The position numbers and the translations under genes were made by a program. From Thereva unica (lineage: Eukaryota; Arthropoda; Insecta; Diptera; Therevidae), in assembly GCA_949987705.1 (NCBI GenBank), contig OX465281.1:176528516-176592515 (forward strand): a stretch of 64,000 nt of DNA. Direction: 5' to 3'. This document shows, one piece after another, positions 12,983 to 23,800 of this stretch. Every line of letters starts with the position of its first letter. Positions within the stretch are counted from its first letter, which is position 1. Under the pieces are notes generated by a model. The model saw only the letters and a list, made by a program, of their open reading frames with translations, did no database searches and was not told where the DNA came from.

Positions 12983-13360
12983 TCATATCTGCTCGTGGAA
13001 ATAATAATGAATTGCTAGAACGAATAAAATACCGGCTAAAAATTTCAAAGTGTTGATTGTACAAAGTATGATCTTTGATTTAGGTTGTTCTGTAAGTGGT
13101 GCTAGCTGATCTTTGAATCGTCCGCATTCGTCTTTCCTATTAACATAGATACAGTGTGGTGAACGATGTCTATGATCAAAATCTAAATCCGATACGCAAC
13201 TCATAGCATTTATCTGCAGAGAACAAAAGTAACATTGAACACGGTCTTTGATGTTTGTGTAAAAAAATCCACTTTTCGCTAGCTGGTCTGCTGTATCTAA
13301 GTCTATTGCTAGATTATCGAATGTTTTCAAACGATCGTATTCTTGTTTCAAGTTTAACAT
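12983..13360 (-). CDS. BIR-domain (IAP-like) protein with C-terminal membrane segment
   Basis: This 125-residue protein carries one baculovirus IAP repeat. The zinc ligands fit the family spacing C-x2-C-x16-H-x6-C exactly (Cys43, Cys46, His63, Cys70). They are preceded by a typical LAKSGFFYT segment (28-36) and an RLKTF start (10-14). The conserved Trp after the second Cys is not obvious. After the domain, residues about 97-119 form one hydrophobic stretch that could be a tail anchor. There is no RING. BIR proteins of insects and large DNA viruses usually bind caspases or IAP antagonists, and a role in blocking cell death is inference here. It lies 21 bp downstream of the integrase on the same strand, suggesting shared expression. 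The frame is uninterrupted. Confidence 0.8.
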   Translation of the reverse strand: MLNLKQEYDRLKTFDNLAIDLDTADQLAKSGFFYTNIKDRVQCYFCSLQINAMSCVSDLDFDHRHRSPHCIYVNRKDECGRFKDQLAPLTEQPKSKIILCTINTLKFLAGILFVLAIHYYFHEQI

Positions 13361-13381
13361 TTTGAATGAGTGTAACAGGTT

Positions 13382-14252
13382 TTATATCACGTCTTTTATA
13401 TCAATCCAAGTATTGTGTTTTGATGGAAAACCAAGCCACTTCACTATAACCTGATTACCGCGTCTTTTTATAACCTTTTCTACTAAATAGACATCAGGGT
13501 TTTTCACAGGAGCTATTTCTGGTTCATAAAATCTGCCTTGAATTATATTTCCCTGGTAATCTTCCAGAATATATGTTGTTGGGTAAACACATTTAACTTC
13601 TTTTATTTTAAAGATCTCTGTGGACCAATTAGGTGTATAACCTTTTTCGAATACATGTTTATGTCTACCTATACGAACAAAATCACCTGCTTTGTATTTA
13701 GACTTTGATTTTATTTTGGGGTAATTATACACAGATAATAAACGTTTTTCGTTATGCAGCCCAACATCTACAGGTCTCATCTTAATCGTACGATGTTTTG
13801 TTGTATTGTAGTCATCTGTCAGCTTGGTCAACATGCTAATCCAGTGATAATTGCCATTCATCTTTCTACAATTGAGGCTTTCAGAGTACTGTAGCTGGAA
13901 TAATGGCTTATTTCGTAATCTTTCATCAGTTGAAACGGTTTATTAAAAAACTCTTTTCCATCATCGGTTTGTAAATTTCTTGGAATCCGTCCTGTATTAA
14001 AAATCGACTGCAATGCTTTTACAACTTCTGATGCCTTTTTAGATTTTAAAGGCAGTGTCCATGCATACTTTGAAAAGGTATCAATTACAGTGAGAAGAAA
14101 ACGACGAACCCCTGATTTTCTGATGAGTAAGAACCCATCTCGACCAGGTCTGCCTGCCACAAATCATCTATACCTTTGGTAGTGACATGTCGACGTTTAA
14201 AATTTTTTCGCACTGGTTTATGCAGTTCATTGATTATCTGTCTTCTGCTCAT
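13382..14252 (-). pseudogene. Polinton integrase (rve core plus chromodomain), frameshifted
   Basis: This retroviral-type integrase would insert the linear element DNA into the chromosome. The start at 14252 reads MSRRQIINELHKPVRKNF and passes through a DDLWQADLVEM segment. The catalytic core follows, with first Asp in LLTVIDTFSKYAW, second Asp in NLQTDDGKEFF and Glu in STLKASIVER. A C-terminal part ends with a chromodomain, readable as DVYLVEKVIKRRG and VIVKWLGF before TWIDIKDVI. Two breaks separate these parts: a frameshift near 14110, and a frame change at about 13860 just after the catalytic Glu. Start codons of this gene and of the ATPase are head to head. The family assignment is firm, and the gene is dead as written. 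Confidence 0.9.
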
Positions 14253-14308
14253 TGTGCAGAATGTATAAATACCTGCAGTTGAATAACCAGTTTATATACA
14301 AAACAAGA
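14253..14308. promoter_or_regulatory. Compact divergent promoter between integrase and ATPase
   Basis: The 56-bp spacer holds two opposed TATA-like boxes. TATAAATA at 14264-14271 faces right, about 38 bp before the ATPase ATG at 14309. TATATAAA on the minus strand (14299-14292) faces left, about 40 bp before the integrase ATG. The boxes overlap in the sense that each lies inside the leader of the other gene. Function is inferred from position. Confidence 0.5.
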
Positions 14309-14827
14309 ATGATCAGGTTTAATCATCCTTTTACAATGATGGTTGCGGGGCCTTCGGGATGCGGCAAAACAACATTTATAAAAAATCTTCTTAATACTAA
14401 TAAGGTATTTATATATCCACAAATTAGAAAAATTATATGGTGTAATGCAGAACACGGTGCACTGCCAACGGATATAAAACTACAAAATATTGAATATTTA
14501 AATGCTATACCGGAGGAGTTTGTAAATCTCGTAAACGAACCAACGTTGATTGTTATAGATGACATGATGTTAAATGCATATAGTAAAGAAGTTTGTGAAC
14601 TATTCACTAAGGGGTTTCATCATCGTAATTTCTCAGTAATTCTTGTGACACAAAACGTATTCCATCAAGGAAAATTCAGTCGTGATATATCGCTCAATTG
14701 TAAATATCTTGTTGAATTTAAAAACCCCCGGAATAAAAGTCAATTTAAACATCTGGCCCGACAAATTTACCCAGAAAATAGTTTAGAACTTGTGAGAATA
14801 TATAAAGAGATAACTCAAATGCCTTAG
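14309..14827 (+). CDS. A32/FtsK-HerA type genome-packaging ATPase
   Basis: This enzyme would drive Polinton DNA into capsids. The Walker A motif is GPSGCGKT close to the N terminus and Walker B is LIVIDDMM. A sensor-like VTQNVFHQ and the family segment SLNCKYLVEFKNPRNKS follow. The start at 14309 (MIRFNHPF) fits the family, where the P-loop comes about 15 residues in. An in-frame ATG at 14261 lies inside the presumed promoter. An in-frame TAG at 14825-14827 ends the frame, but the same frame continues with GYLLIDLTQ and LRFRTDIF to 15025, which is the usual C-terminal tail of the family. The annotated protein therefore lacks its last 40 or so residues through one nonsense mutation. Confidence 0.9.
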   Translation: MIRFNHPFTMMVAGPSGCGKTTFIKNLLNTNKVFIYPQIRKIIWCNAEHGALPTDIKLQNIEYLNAIPEEFVNLVNEPTLIVIDDMMLNAYSKEVCELFTKGFHHRNFSVILVTQNVFHQGKFSRDISLNCKYLVEFKNPRNKSQFKHLARQIYPENSLELVRIYKEITQMP

Positions 14828-15025
14828 GGGTATTTGCTAATTGATTTAACTCAGGACATTAACGACGTCTTAAGATTTCGTACTGATATATTTAATAAAC
14901 CCTTTGTAACCTGTTTTTGCCCGCAAAACTCTTTAAATGGTAAGAATGGCGTCACGAATGAAACGATTAAGGGAGAACAAGCATATGCTATATGTGCGGC
15001 TAAACCAAATCTGAGAAAGTGCTGA
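14828..15025 (+). pseudogene. C-terminal tail of the packaging ATPase beyond an in-frame stop
   Basis: Continues the ATPase frame after the TAG at 14825. GYLLIDLTQDINDV and LRFRTDIFN match the end of Polinton ATPases, and the real C terminus is probably near the FCPQNS segment. The rest of this frame belongs to the overlapping next gene, whose own ATG is at 14946. Confidence 0.65.
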
Positions 15026-15269
15026 CCCTGAGGTTATAAAAACTCTTTGTGAAATTACACTCAACACCTTAAAAGGTAACCACATGCCACATGGAAATAT
15101 CTACAACTCACTGTGTAGGTATAAAAAGGAAATGCGTAAATTGATTTGCGCAAAGAGATCTGTTGCTAAACAGCGTAAAATACTAGTGCAACGAGGAGGT
15201 TTTTTACCAGTTTTATTAGGAAGTGTACTATCTGGAGTTATCGGCTCATTAATTGAAAAATATGCATAG
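14946..15269 (+). pseudogene. Small pX-like Polinton protein, frameshifted
   Basis: The parts read in order MASRMKRLRE, then EQAYAICAAKPNLRK in a second frame, then ADPEVIKTLCEITLNTL back in the first frame. The end is a basic, hydrophobic tail with QRGGFLPVLLGSVLSG. Small proteins of this make-up (helical N-terminal part, Lys/Arg-rich middle, QRGGFLP-type tail) occur just after the ATPase in insect Polintons and adintoviruses. They have been compared with adenovirus core/minor proteins, and the exact role is unknown. Two compensating indels, near 14975 and 15015, break the frame. An intact 61-codon frame runs from the internal ATG at 15084. Confidence 0.6.
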
Positions 15270-16487
15270 AAATAATGGACTTAACAAGATGCTACTTCTG
15301 TCGCCAGAGGTTTACAACAGGCTTAAAGATGAAATTGAAATGACTGCAAATCAGTCCATTTTTGATAGAGCAATGAATAAAATACTACAGAATAAAGACA
15401 TGAATGATTCCGAAAAATGGTATAGCTATCGAAACCAACAAATTTCCTTTTTAAATCACAATCGGAAATCCAAACGAACGCTTGATAAAGAAACAAATTT
15501 TTACTTGCCACGTGAACATAATGTCAAACAAAAAAGTTTAAGAGATAGTACCACACAAACGAAAATTATATTTAAAGATGATGTGTTAACACAGACTTCA
15601 CCACCACCAGCAAAGGATTTCCTAAGCGAAGAAGAAGTCTTTGAAGAAGCACATAACATAACCCCGCCAAGAAGATCTTTATCACCAGCCGCCAAAAGAC
15701 GATTATCAGCTAGCGGAATAGCAAAAACTCTAAGGCCACCACCAAAATTACTAAGAACAACATCTGCACCTAATGCACGTGAAAAGGATTATATAATAAT
15801 CACAGCTGAGGATGGTGTAACGCAGTATACTGTACCTACGAATATGCCTGCCGATGAAGCTAGCGAACATATAGAAGAATTAGAACAAAGTGAAAAACAA
15901 AAAGCAGTCCAGAAACAGTCTATATTAATACCCTCTCCGCTAGAATCTGGTCAATATCAAAGTCTAGAAATTAACAAGTCTTTAATCTTCATATGGTTGA
16001 TGAGTGAAAGGCGAACAGCTGCATGCACAAGTTTTTCAAATGACGATGTCAGGCTATCAGAGAGAGAATGCAACATTTTTATACGCGCTGGAATACAACC
16101 ATAAGTCGGAAAATTTTAGGAGTTTATGTGGGGATGTATTGGTGCATATTTGCTCGTTTGTTTTGATTTATGAAAGAAAACAGCTGATTCAATTTTCTTT
16201 CCTTTTCTGTTATGCATACTTTATCGTAAAGAGAGAATCTGGCTTTGTCTGGCCGAGTTCACGAAGTATGCGTTGAGTTTTGCTCAGCAGTGATGTTCAT
16301 ATATGCACGCACACAATCAACGGTCGGAAATGTTTGTATGAAGATGAAAGACTTGTTATTACTAGACTTTGGTCAATATATGCTTTCATTTCCTCTACGT
16401 AAGCTCGGTGTTAGACAGAGTGAGCGTCTGAAGACTAAAAAGGATAGAACTACAAGTACGTCAGACATTGCTTGGGAAAGACTGTAA
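15262..16487 (+). pseudogene. Basic Polinton protein, split by a 414-bp MITE
   Basis: The start ATG at 15262 overlaps the stop of the pX-like gene by 8 bp. The protein begins with a KMLLLSPEVYNRLKDEIE segment. Its middle is rich in Ser, Pro, Lys and Arg, with PPRRSLSPAAKRRLS and RPPPKLLR. It continues to codon TAT at 15955-15957, where a MITE with an 8-bp duplication is inserted. The same frame resumes at 16380 and ends at the TAA at 16485 with RQSERLKTKK and DIAWERL. A frame of this type between pX-like and penton-like genes recurs in insect Polintons. Its role is not known to me, though the basic content suggests nucleic-acid or capsid contact. Confidence 0.6.
15958..16371. mobile_element. 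hAT-like MITE with 8-bp target duplication
   Basis: The termini are inverted: CAAAGTCTAG, then about ACAAGTCTTT and ATCTTCATA in both orientations, roughly 36 bp. The element is 414 bp and flanked by GTCAATAT on both sides (15950-15957 and 16372-16379). The short TIR and 8-bp duplication fit hAT-type MITEs. Open frames within it are not genes. Confidence 0.85.
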
Positions 16488-16490
16488 ACA

Positions 16491-17330
16491 ATGCCAGTGG
16501 AAATAAAAGAAAATGATTTTTACGTATGTCTTTTAAGTAATAACTCTATGCAATTTTACCCGGAAAATAAGCTATCGGCTTTTACAAATGCACTTGCTAA
16601 ACCATACAAGTTTCATGGGAACTGGCGTGTTGGAATAACTGAAATTGCATTACCAAATTTTGAAATAACAAAACGTGCAATCTCCAACAATGAGGGAAAT
16701 GTACGTAAACGAGTGAGGCGTGAATATGACCAGTTAAAGGAAACTAGAAAGCAGCATCAAAAGGATTTTAAAATACTTAGCATCAAAATAAATGAAAATG
16801 TAAAACTTGAATGGACACCAGAAAATCTTGAACAAGTTAGTTACAGACCTGGACAAATAAACCTTTCAGCATTTTTATTAACATTTTATAATGCAGTTAC
16901 ACCTTCATGGTATACCATGTACTTGAATGATGTTAAATCGAAAATGTGGAAGCGCTTAGAAGATGACCACTTTAATGAAGTTATCCCTGAAATAAAGTAT
17001 AAGCAGGAGCCAGACGAATACATATTGCACATATATCAAGGAAAAAAGACTTCAGAAAACGTTGTTTTAAAATATAAGAACTATGAATCAATTGAAGATT
17101 TTGTTGATGATGTATTTGGTCAAGTTCCTAGGAAGAATAGAAAACATCCTGTTTTGAAGAATACAATAGACAATTACACACATCCAACGGCTAGCATAAA
17201 AACAGCTGAAAATAAAGAGAAAAAAGGTAGTGAAAAGAAGCATGATGTATTCGAACTCCATTTAGAGGAATTGGGTGTTACGATAAAAATTAAAAAAAAA
17301 AAAATTGGCAGTTATAGGGACTGCCGATAG
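16491..17330 (+). pseudogene. Penton/minor-capsid-like Polinton protein, N-terminal part
   Basis: The start ATGCCAGTG lies three bases after the stop of the previous gene. The N terminus, with NDFYVCLLSNNSMQFYP, LSAFTNALAKP and WRVGITEIALPN, is the hallmark of a large Polinton virion protein usually taken as the penton or minor capsid protein. A long Lys/Glu-rich middle follows. Coding sense ends in an oligo-A stretch at about 17300, where Helitron sequence begins. The matching C-terminal part is at 29284-30020, so about 12 kb of mobile DNA splits the gene. Some residues at the junction may be lost. Family confidence is good, and the structural role is from family knowledge. Confidence 0.75.
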
Positions 17331-17334
17331 AAGT

Positions 17335-17729
17335 GAAAACTTAGAACTTAGATGTTGAAATTCGATTCTTTGGAAGTAATACAAAATTCTATATTTCTTG
17401 AAAGGACTAAATCTTTTTGATTGCAGTATTTTCATTAGGACATTAACCAACTTATTAAAATATGTAGCACAAGTAACTGCGTCTTCATTAATAAGTGTAC
17501 TTTTTTCTATAAAATTTAATGCTGCTGCATCTTCAACCGATATCTCAGAATTATTTTCTAAATTATGTAATAATTGTAGCAATTTTGACCATCCTATTTC
17601 ATTAGCACTTATTGTAAAAAAGTCCTTCGAGCGAAAAAGTGTTCTAAAGAACCAAGTATCTTTAGAATATACAAAAATTCCTCTAGAACATCGTGTCTTG
17701 AGGCAATACAAAAACAACAAAAAACACAT
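17335..17729 (-). pseudogene. Helitron Rep-region fragment
   Basis: The minus strand reads a piece of the Helitron-like N-terminal domain that precedes and enters the Rep nuclease: DFFTISANEIGWSKLLQLLH, then EKSTLINEDAVTCATYF, then FQRIEFQH. In intact Helitrons the last motif is followed by the HUH-type segment, but here it stops at the junction with the penton gene. It lies to the left of the helicase/endonuclease pieces at 25.7-29.1 kb although both are on the minus strand, so order within the element is not collinear. Confidence 0.7.
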
Positions 17730-17757
17730 CCTCTTCTAGAACATCGTGTCTTGAGGC
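17682..17757. repeat. 23-bp direct repeat upstream of the BEL ORF
   Basis: TCTAGAACATCGTGTCTTG plus AGGC occurs at 17682 and again at 17735. The 53-bp spacing spans the zone where the Helitron fragment gives way to the BEL/Pao leader. It may mark a local duplication at a breakpoint. Confidence 0.5.
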
Positions 17758-17833
17758 TCTGTAAACTAATTAAATTGAGGAAAATCCTCGTTAATTTCAG
17801 CTACATCGATCTACACACCATTGCTGCGCAACC

Positions 17834-20800
17834 ATGGAAAAGATATTAACCCTGCAAAATATTACATCAAAGACCATCCAAAGGCTGAACACCAACTTTC
17901 GGAAGGATTCCAAAAGTAGGAAGACAAAGGACTATGTCGAAATTCGATTAAATTCACTGCAATCGGCATGGGCTGAGTTCGAGAATCAACACAGTGAACT
18001 GGAGCAGCTTAAAGGCGAGAATCCAGAACATAAGTACTTCAAAGAGAACTACTTCGAAAAGGTGGAAAGTTTATTCGAGCAAACTAGAGATTTGATGGAA
18101 GATGCTCTTCGTGCAGCCGTGGAGAAGCAACAAACATCAGAACGCGTTGAAGATCAACTTAGGAGAATTAAAAGGCAGAACGCCATGATAAATTCTTTAA
18201 AACGGACGATTGAGAAAACAGAAATCGAAATTACATCGCCGAGGTCAACCGCATACTATTCGCAGAAAGCCAAAATAATAAGTGATTATTGGGAACGTGT
18301 GGTTGACTTACATGGAGAAATAATGAGCCTGGGAACATTTAAAGACGAATACTTTGAGAGGGATACATTCGCCGCAACGGAGGCATTATACCAGGACATC
18401 CAGATTAAAATTCAAGAAAAACTGAATCAACAAGCAGACGGTCCACCAACACAAGTACACATTAACAACGGTGGAAGAAACAAAATGAAAATAAAGCCGA
18501 TAGATGTCCCAACATTTGATGGTGACTATTTAAAATGGCCAACATTTAAAAATATATTCACCGAGTTAATTCGAAATGACACGAATCTGAGCAACACTGA
18601 GAAACTATTCTACTTGAAAGCAAATCTGACGGGTGAACCAAGTGAACTAGTGGACCATCTACAAATTACGCAGGAAAACTTTGATACCGCCTGGAAGATC
18701 CTCAACAAGCGATATCAAAACGAAAGAGCCCTAGTAAACGCTCAACTACGCTTCCTTCTGAATCAACCAGCTCTCAATAAAGAATCCCAGCAGGGCCTCA
18801 AAAGACTCCACGACACTACAACAGAGTGTCTGCAAGCAATCAGAAACCTTGGGATTGACACATCGAATTGGGATCCACTCATAGTATTCCTACTTACACA
18901 GAAGCTGGACAGGGAAAGCCGCAATCTATATGAACAGTCTTTAAAAGATCCAAGAGAAGTAGAGAACGTTAGCCAATTAATCGAGTTCTTGGAAAGGCGG
19001 TTCTACACCTTAGAAGTGATCGACCCTATCGAGGACTTAAAGCAAGGTCCGACCAAACAAATGGTTACGCCCTGGAAGGGCAAGGAGTTAAAAATACATC
19101 ATGGCTCCATCGCAATGCAAAATCTCTGTCCAATCTGCAAGGGAAATCATAAAATATACTCCTGTGAGAAACTAGCGAAAATGTCTGTCCAACAAAGAAA
19201 TGATGCAGTACGAAAATCAAGTCTTTGTACCAATTGCTTGGTCAAGGGGCATATGACAAATACATGCAAAAGCTGGAGACTGTGCAAAGTGTGTAAGAAG
19301 AAACATCATACACTTCTTCATCCAACCTCAACAAACGCCCCGACTGAAGCCGATAAACCAGCTAATAATAAAGGCCAACCATCGAACTCTACTGAAGTTG
19401 GTACTTACACAGCAGCAACCAACGGACCATGCACTGAGATGCTTCCTACAGCAGTCATCCATGCATCCACAAAAAGTGGTCAGGTCATCGCATTAAGAGC
19501 ACTGATAGATCAAGGCTCTCAAGGCTCTTTCATAACTGAAGACGCAGTACAGAGACTGGGATTACCAAAATTAGAAACTAATAGAGTCTTGACTGTAGTT
19601 GGACAAGTAAAATTGGGAACCATCCGCACTTGTGTAGAATTAACAATAAAACCAAGATTCGCTTCAAAGTTCGAGCTTGTAACCACGGCACTTATACTCA
19701 AGAAGTTAACTAGAGTTTTACCATCAGAGAAAGTAACACCAACGGTATGGGAACATACACGGAACTTAAGACTAGCAGATCCTCATTTCGACACACCAGG
19801 ACGAATCGATGTAATCCTTGGAGTTGGAGTTCTAGGAAAGATCATGATGAAGAAAGTTCTACTCGGATCCGAAGGGTCTCCAATTGCACAAAAGACGAAA
19901 CTGGGTTGGATTCTATCTGGTGAAATTAAAACAAATAGTAAAAGCAATACAGGATTACACTGCATGATATCAGAAGTAGATATCAACAAGGACCTTCGCA
20001 AATTTTGGGAGGTGGAGGAACTCCATCGCGAACCAATCATGACAAGCGAGGAGATTGCCTGTGAAACACACTTCAGAACGACACATAAGCGAAACTCTGA
20101 CGGTCGATATACAGTCAGAATTCCATTTCGAGAAAATCCTGACGAAGCTGAAAACCTGCACCGTACAAGAGAACTAGCCCTCGTACGACTATTCCAAATG
20201 GAACGGAAATTTAAAAATAACCACACATTTGAGGTCATGTATAAGGACTTCATGAACGAATACCTACGTCTAGGACACATGGTACCAACTGAGGATACTC
20301 TGCAGGGGACATATTACTTGCCACACCACGCCGTACTAAAGCAAGACAGCACTACGACAAAACTAAGAGTTGTATTTGATGCCTCAGCCAAACGGACTAA
20401 TACGAAAAGCTTAAACGAACTCATGATGGTCGGCCCACAAATACAACAGAAATTACTGTCAATCTTGCTTAGATGGAGGAAACACAAGATCGTATTTACC
20501 GCAGATATCGAAAAGATGTACCGCCAGATCAGAATCGATGTTCGAGATCAAGGCTACCAACGAATACTGTGGAGAGAATCGCCCAAAGACCCAATTCGTG
20601 AATACAAGTTAACAACCGTCACTTACGGAACCGCATCAGCGCCATATCTAGCAATCCGAACTCTTCAGCAGCTGGCCAAGGATGACGAAAGCAAATATCC
20701 TAGAGCATCTCATATAATACTACATGATACATACGTTGATGATGTGGTATCTGGAGGAAACTCACTAGAAGAAGCAGCTATTGCAAGCGATCAATTGATC

Positions 20801-23800
20801 AAACTGCTTGACGGTGGTGGTTTTAAGTTAAGAAAGTGGTCAAGTAATAACAGAAACTTGATGAAGCACATACCATGGGATTTACGAGAAGCCGCAACTG
20901 ATCGTGACTTCGATCAAGAAAAGACAATTAAGGCGTTGGGATTATACTGGAACCCAACCACAGACAAATTCCGGATTCAAATCACCATACACCCAGAGCG
21001 TGCAGCAACAAAGCGCAATATACTATCCGAGGCTGCAAAAATCTTTGATCCAATCGGACTTATCTCTCCAGTAACCATCAAAATTAAACTTTTGCTACAA
21101 GATATTTGGATCCAGAAATCCTCCTGGGACGAAGCTGTACCACAGAATATAGTGCAGATTTGGAGCAGAATACTGAATGAATTACCAGCTCTGCAACGAA
21201 TCGAAATTCCTAGGTGGGTCGGATACTTAGGAAGAATTGGCGTATGTGAGCTACATGGATTCTCAGATGCATCTGAGAGAGCATATAGTGCAGCCGTCTA
21301 CATTCGAATCATACAAGGTGGAACGGTCTCATCAAATCTACTCACTGCCAAAACGAAGGTTGCCCCACTAGAATCCAAGCTATCACTGCCACGACTGGAA
21401 CTATGTGGTGCAACACTGCTAGCGAATCTACTGAAGGAGGTTAGAGACAGCCTAGAAATCGAAAATATTCCATACTTCGCATGGACAGACTCCACAATTG
21501 TTCTTGCTTGGATACGGGAAGACCCTCATAAATGGAAAACATTCGTAGGAAACAGAGTAGCTGAAATTCAAGCACAGACCGATAGCAGCAAATGGTTTCA
21601 TGTGAAGTCACAAGAAAATCCTGCAGATGTGGCATCACGAGGGATTTATCCTGCCCTCCTGAACGACTACAAGATCTGGTGGGAGGGACCACATTGGCAA
21701 AAGGAACAGAAAATTGAATTCCCGTCAACGAAACTACCACAAACAGACTTAGAAGAAAAACATATAACGGTAGCCACGATAACTACAGACAGCGAAAATA
21801 TCTTAGAGACACTAATGAAGAATCACTCATCTCTAAGCAAACTTCAACGTATAATAGCATACTGTACTCGCTTCGTCACAAACTTGAAAACTCAAAGAGC
21901 ATTAAGAATTATCGCTCCATTAGCAATCAAAGAAATTGATGCTGCTCTACTATTGCTGATAAAGGTTACCCAAGAATCACATTTTAAGGATGATATAACG
22001 AAACTGTTAAAGAAGAAAGAACTTCCTAAGCAAAGTCGAATACTAAGTCTTACTCCATTCATCGATAAGGATGGAATCCTCAGGGTTGGAGGTCGTCTAG
22101 AAAACGCACAGTTTTCATACGATGGAAAACACCCAATAATATTACCATACAAGAGCGAGCTGACTGCTCTCATAATCAACAAAGCACACAAGGATACGCT
22201 TCACGGAGGAAATTCATTAACCCACCAGGTGATAAGACAAAGATTTTGGATTCTCAATGGACCCAAGGCAGTAAAGGGCCACATTCATAAATGTGTCATT
22301 TGTCATCGTTATAAAGCACAAATGTCACAACAAATGATGGGCATGCTACCAAAAGCCAGGGTCATTACCAGTCCACCATTCACACATTCTGGAGTTGATT
22401 ATGCTGGACCCTTTGATTTATTATTGGACAGGGCTAGAGGTCAGAAAACACGCAAGGGCTACATCGCAATCTTCATCTGTCTCGCTACAAAGGCGATACA
22501 CATAGAGATAGTCACCGAACTAACTTCTGCTGCATTCATTGCCGCCTTCAGACGTTTTACAGGCAGAAGAGGACCAATAGCTCACCTTTACAGTGATAAC
22601 GCCACAAACTTCGTTGGGGCGAGTAAGGTAATCACTGACCTTCATAAACAACAGTCCTACAAATCCGATGTCAACCAAGCCTTACAAGAAACCGGAACTC
22701 AATGGCACTTCATTCCACCATCATCTCCACATTTTGGAGGCTTATGGGAGGCTGGTGTTAAATCAATCAAGCATCATATGCGAAGAGTAGTAGGAGAAGC
22801 GAGACTGACATATGAGGAAATGTGTACGTTGATGACGCAAATTGAAGCATGTTTAAACTCACGTCCGCTATGCCCACTAACTGAAGATCCAGAAAGCTTA
22901 GATGCCCTCACACCAGGTCACTTTCTCACTGGTTCACCACTACTCACTGTTCCGGATCGAAATCAATTGGATGACAGGCCAAGCTTGCTGACAAGGTGGG
23001 ATCGTGTTCAACGAATGCACCAAGAATTTTGGAGGAAATGGTCCATTGAATATATTGGACGTCTTCAGTTCCGACCCAAATGGACCAAGGAAAATCCCTC
23101 TATAACAGAAGGGAATCTCGTTCTCATTAAAGATGAACAGCTTCCACCATCCCGCTGGGCGTTGGGTCGAGTGATAGAGATACATCCAGGTGCAGATGGA
23201 CTAACGAGAGTCGTGACGTTACAGACTAAAAATGGCAAAATGCGCAGGCCGATAACCAAGCTCTCATTGCTTCCAGTAAGCGATAACAAGAAGGAAGCAA
23301 ATGTTGATGTGGAAGTCGCAACATCGCCTATTGAGCAAGATGACAACGAGACCAACGAACCACATAACAATGATATGAAAACTACACGAACAGGGAAGCA
23401 AGATACACGAAAACGATCAAGCCAAGAGCCCCTAACACAAGACTACAAAAAGCAGCCCAAACGCAACGAAAGAACGTCTACATCAGCTCCCGCAAGAACT
23501 TTCAACACAAACAGTATCGCGTACTTGATGATTTTGGCGTTATTCCTCCTCATAGTCGGTGGGGAGGATGCACGGTCGCCGTACAACATAACAAGATTCA
23601 AAAACCAAGAAGGGATCTACTTCGATGACGTAGGACAGCTGAATTTATACACAAGCGAATGGAACCTACTGGTCTATTACGACCTCTCCACTTATTGGAA
23701 GGAATTCAGCGGCCTTAAAAAATCCGTAAGAAGACTCTCAGAACTATGCAATGGGACGATAAAGCAAGATACATCTCAACAGTTATGTAGTGCCACAATT

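Noticed and set aside
16004..16376. Open frames within the MITE
   Set aside because: They lie between the target duplications of a non-coding insertion and have no recognisable features.
17398..17739. 113-codon plus-strand frame before the BEL ORF
   Set aside because: It is the antisense shadow of a clear Helitron Rep-region fragment on the minus strand.
17330..17834. 5' LTR of the first BEL element
   Set aside because: No stretch resembling 25420-25744 occurs here.
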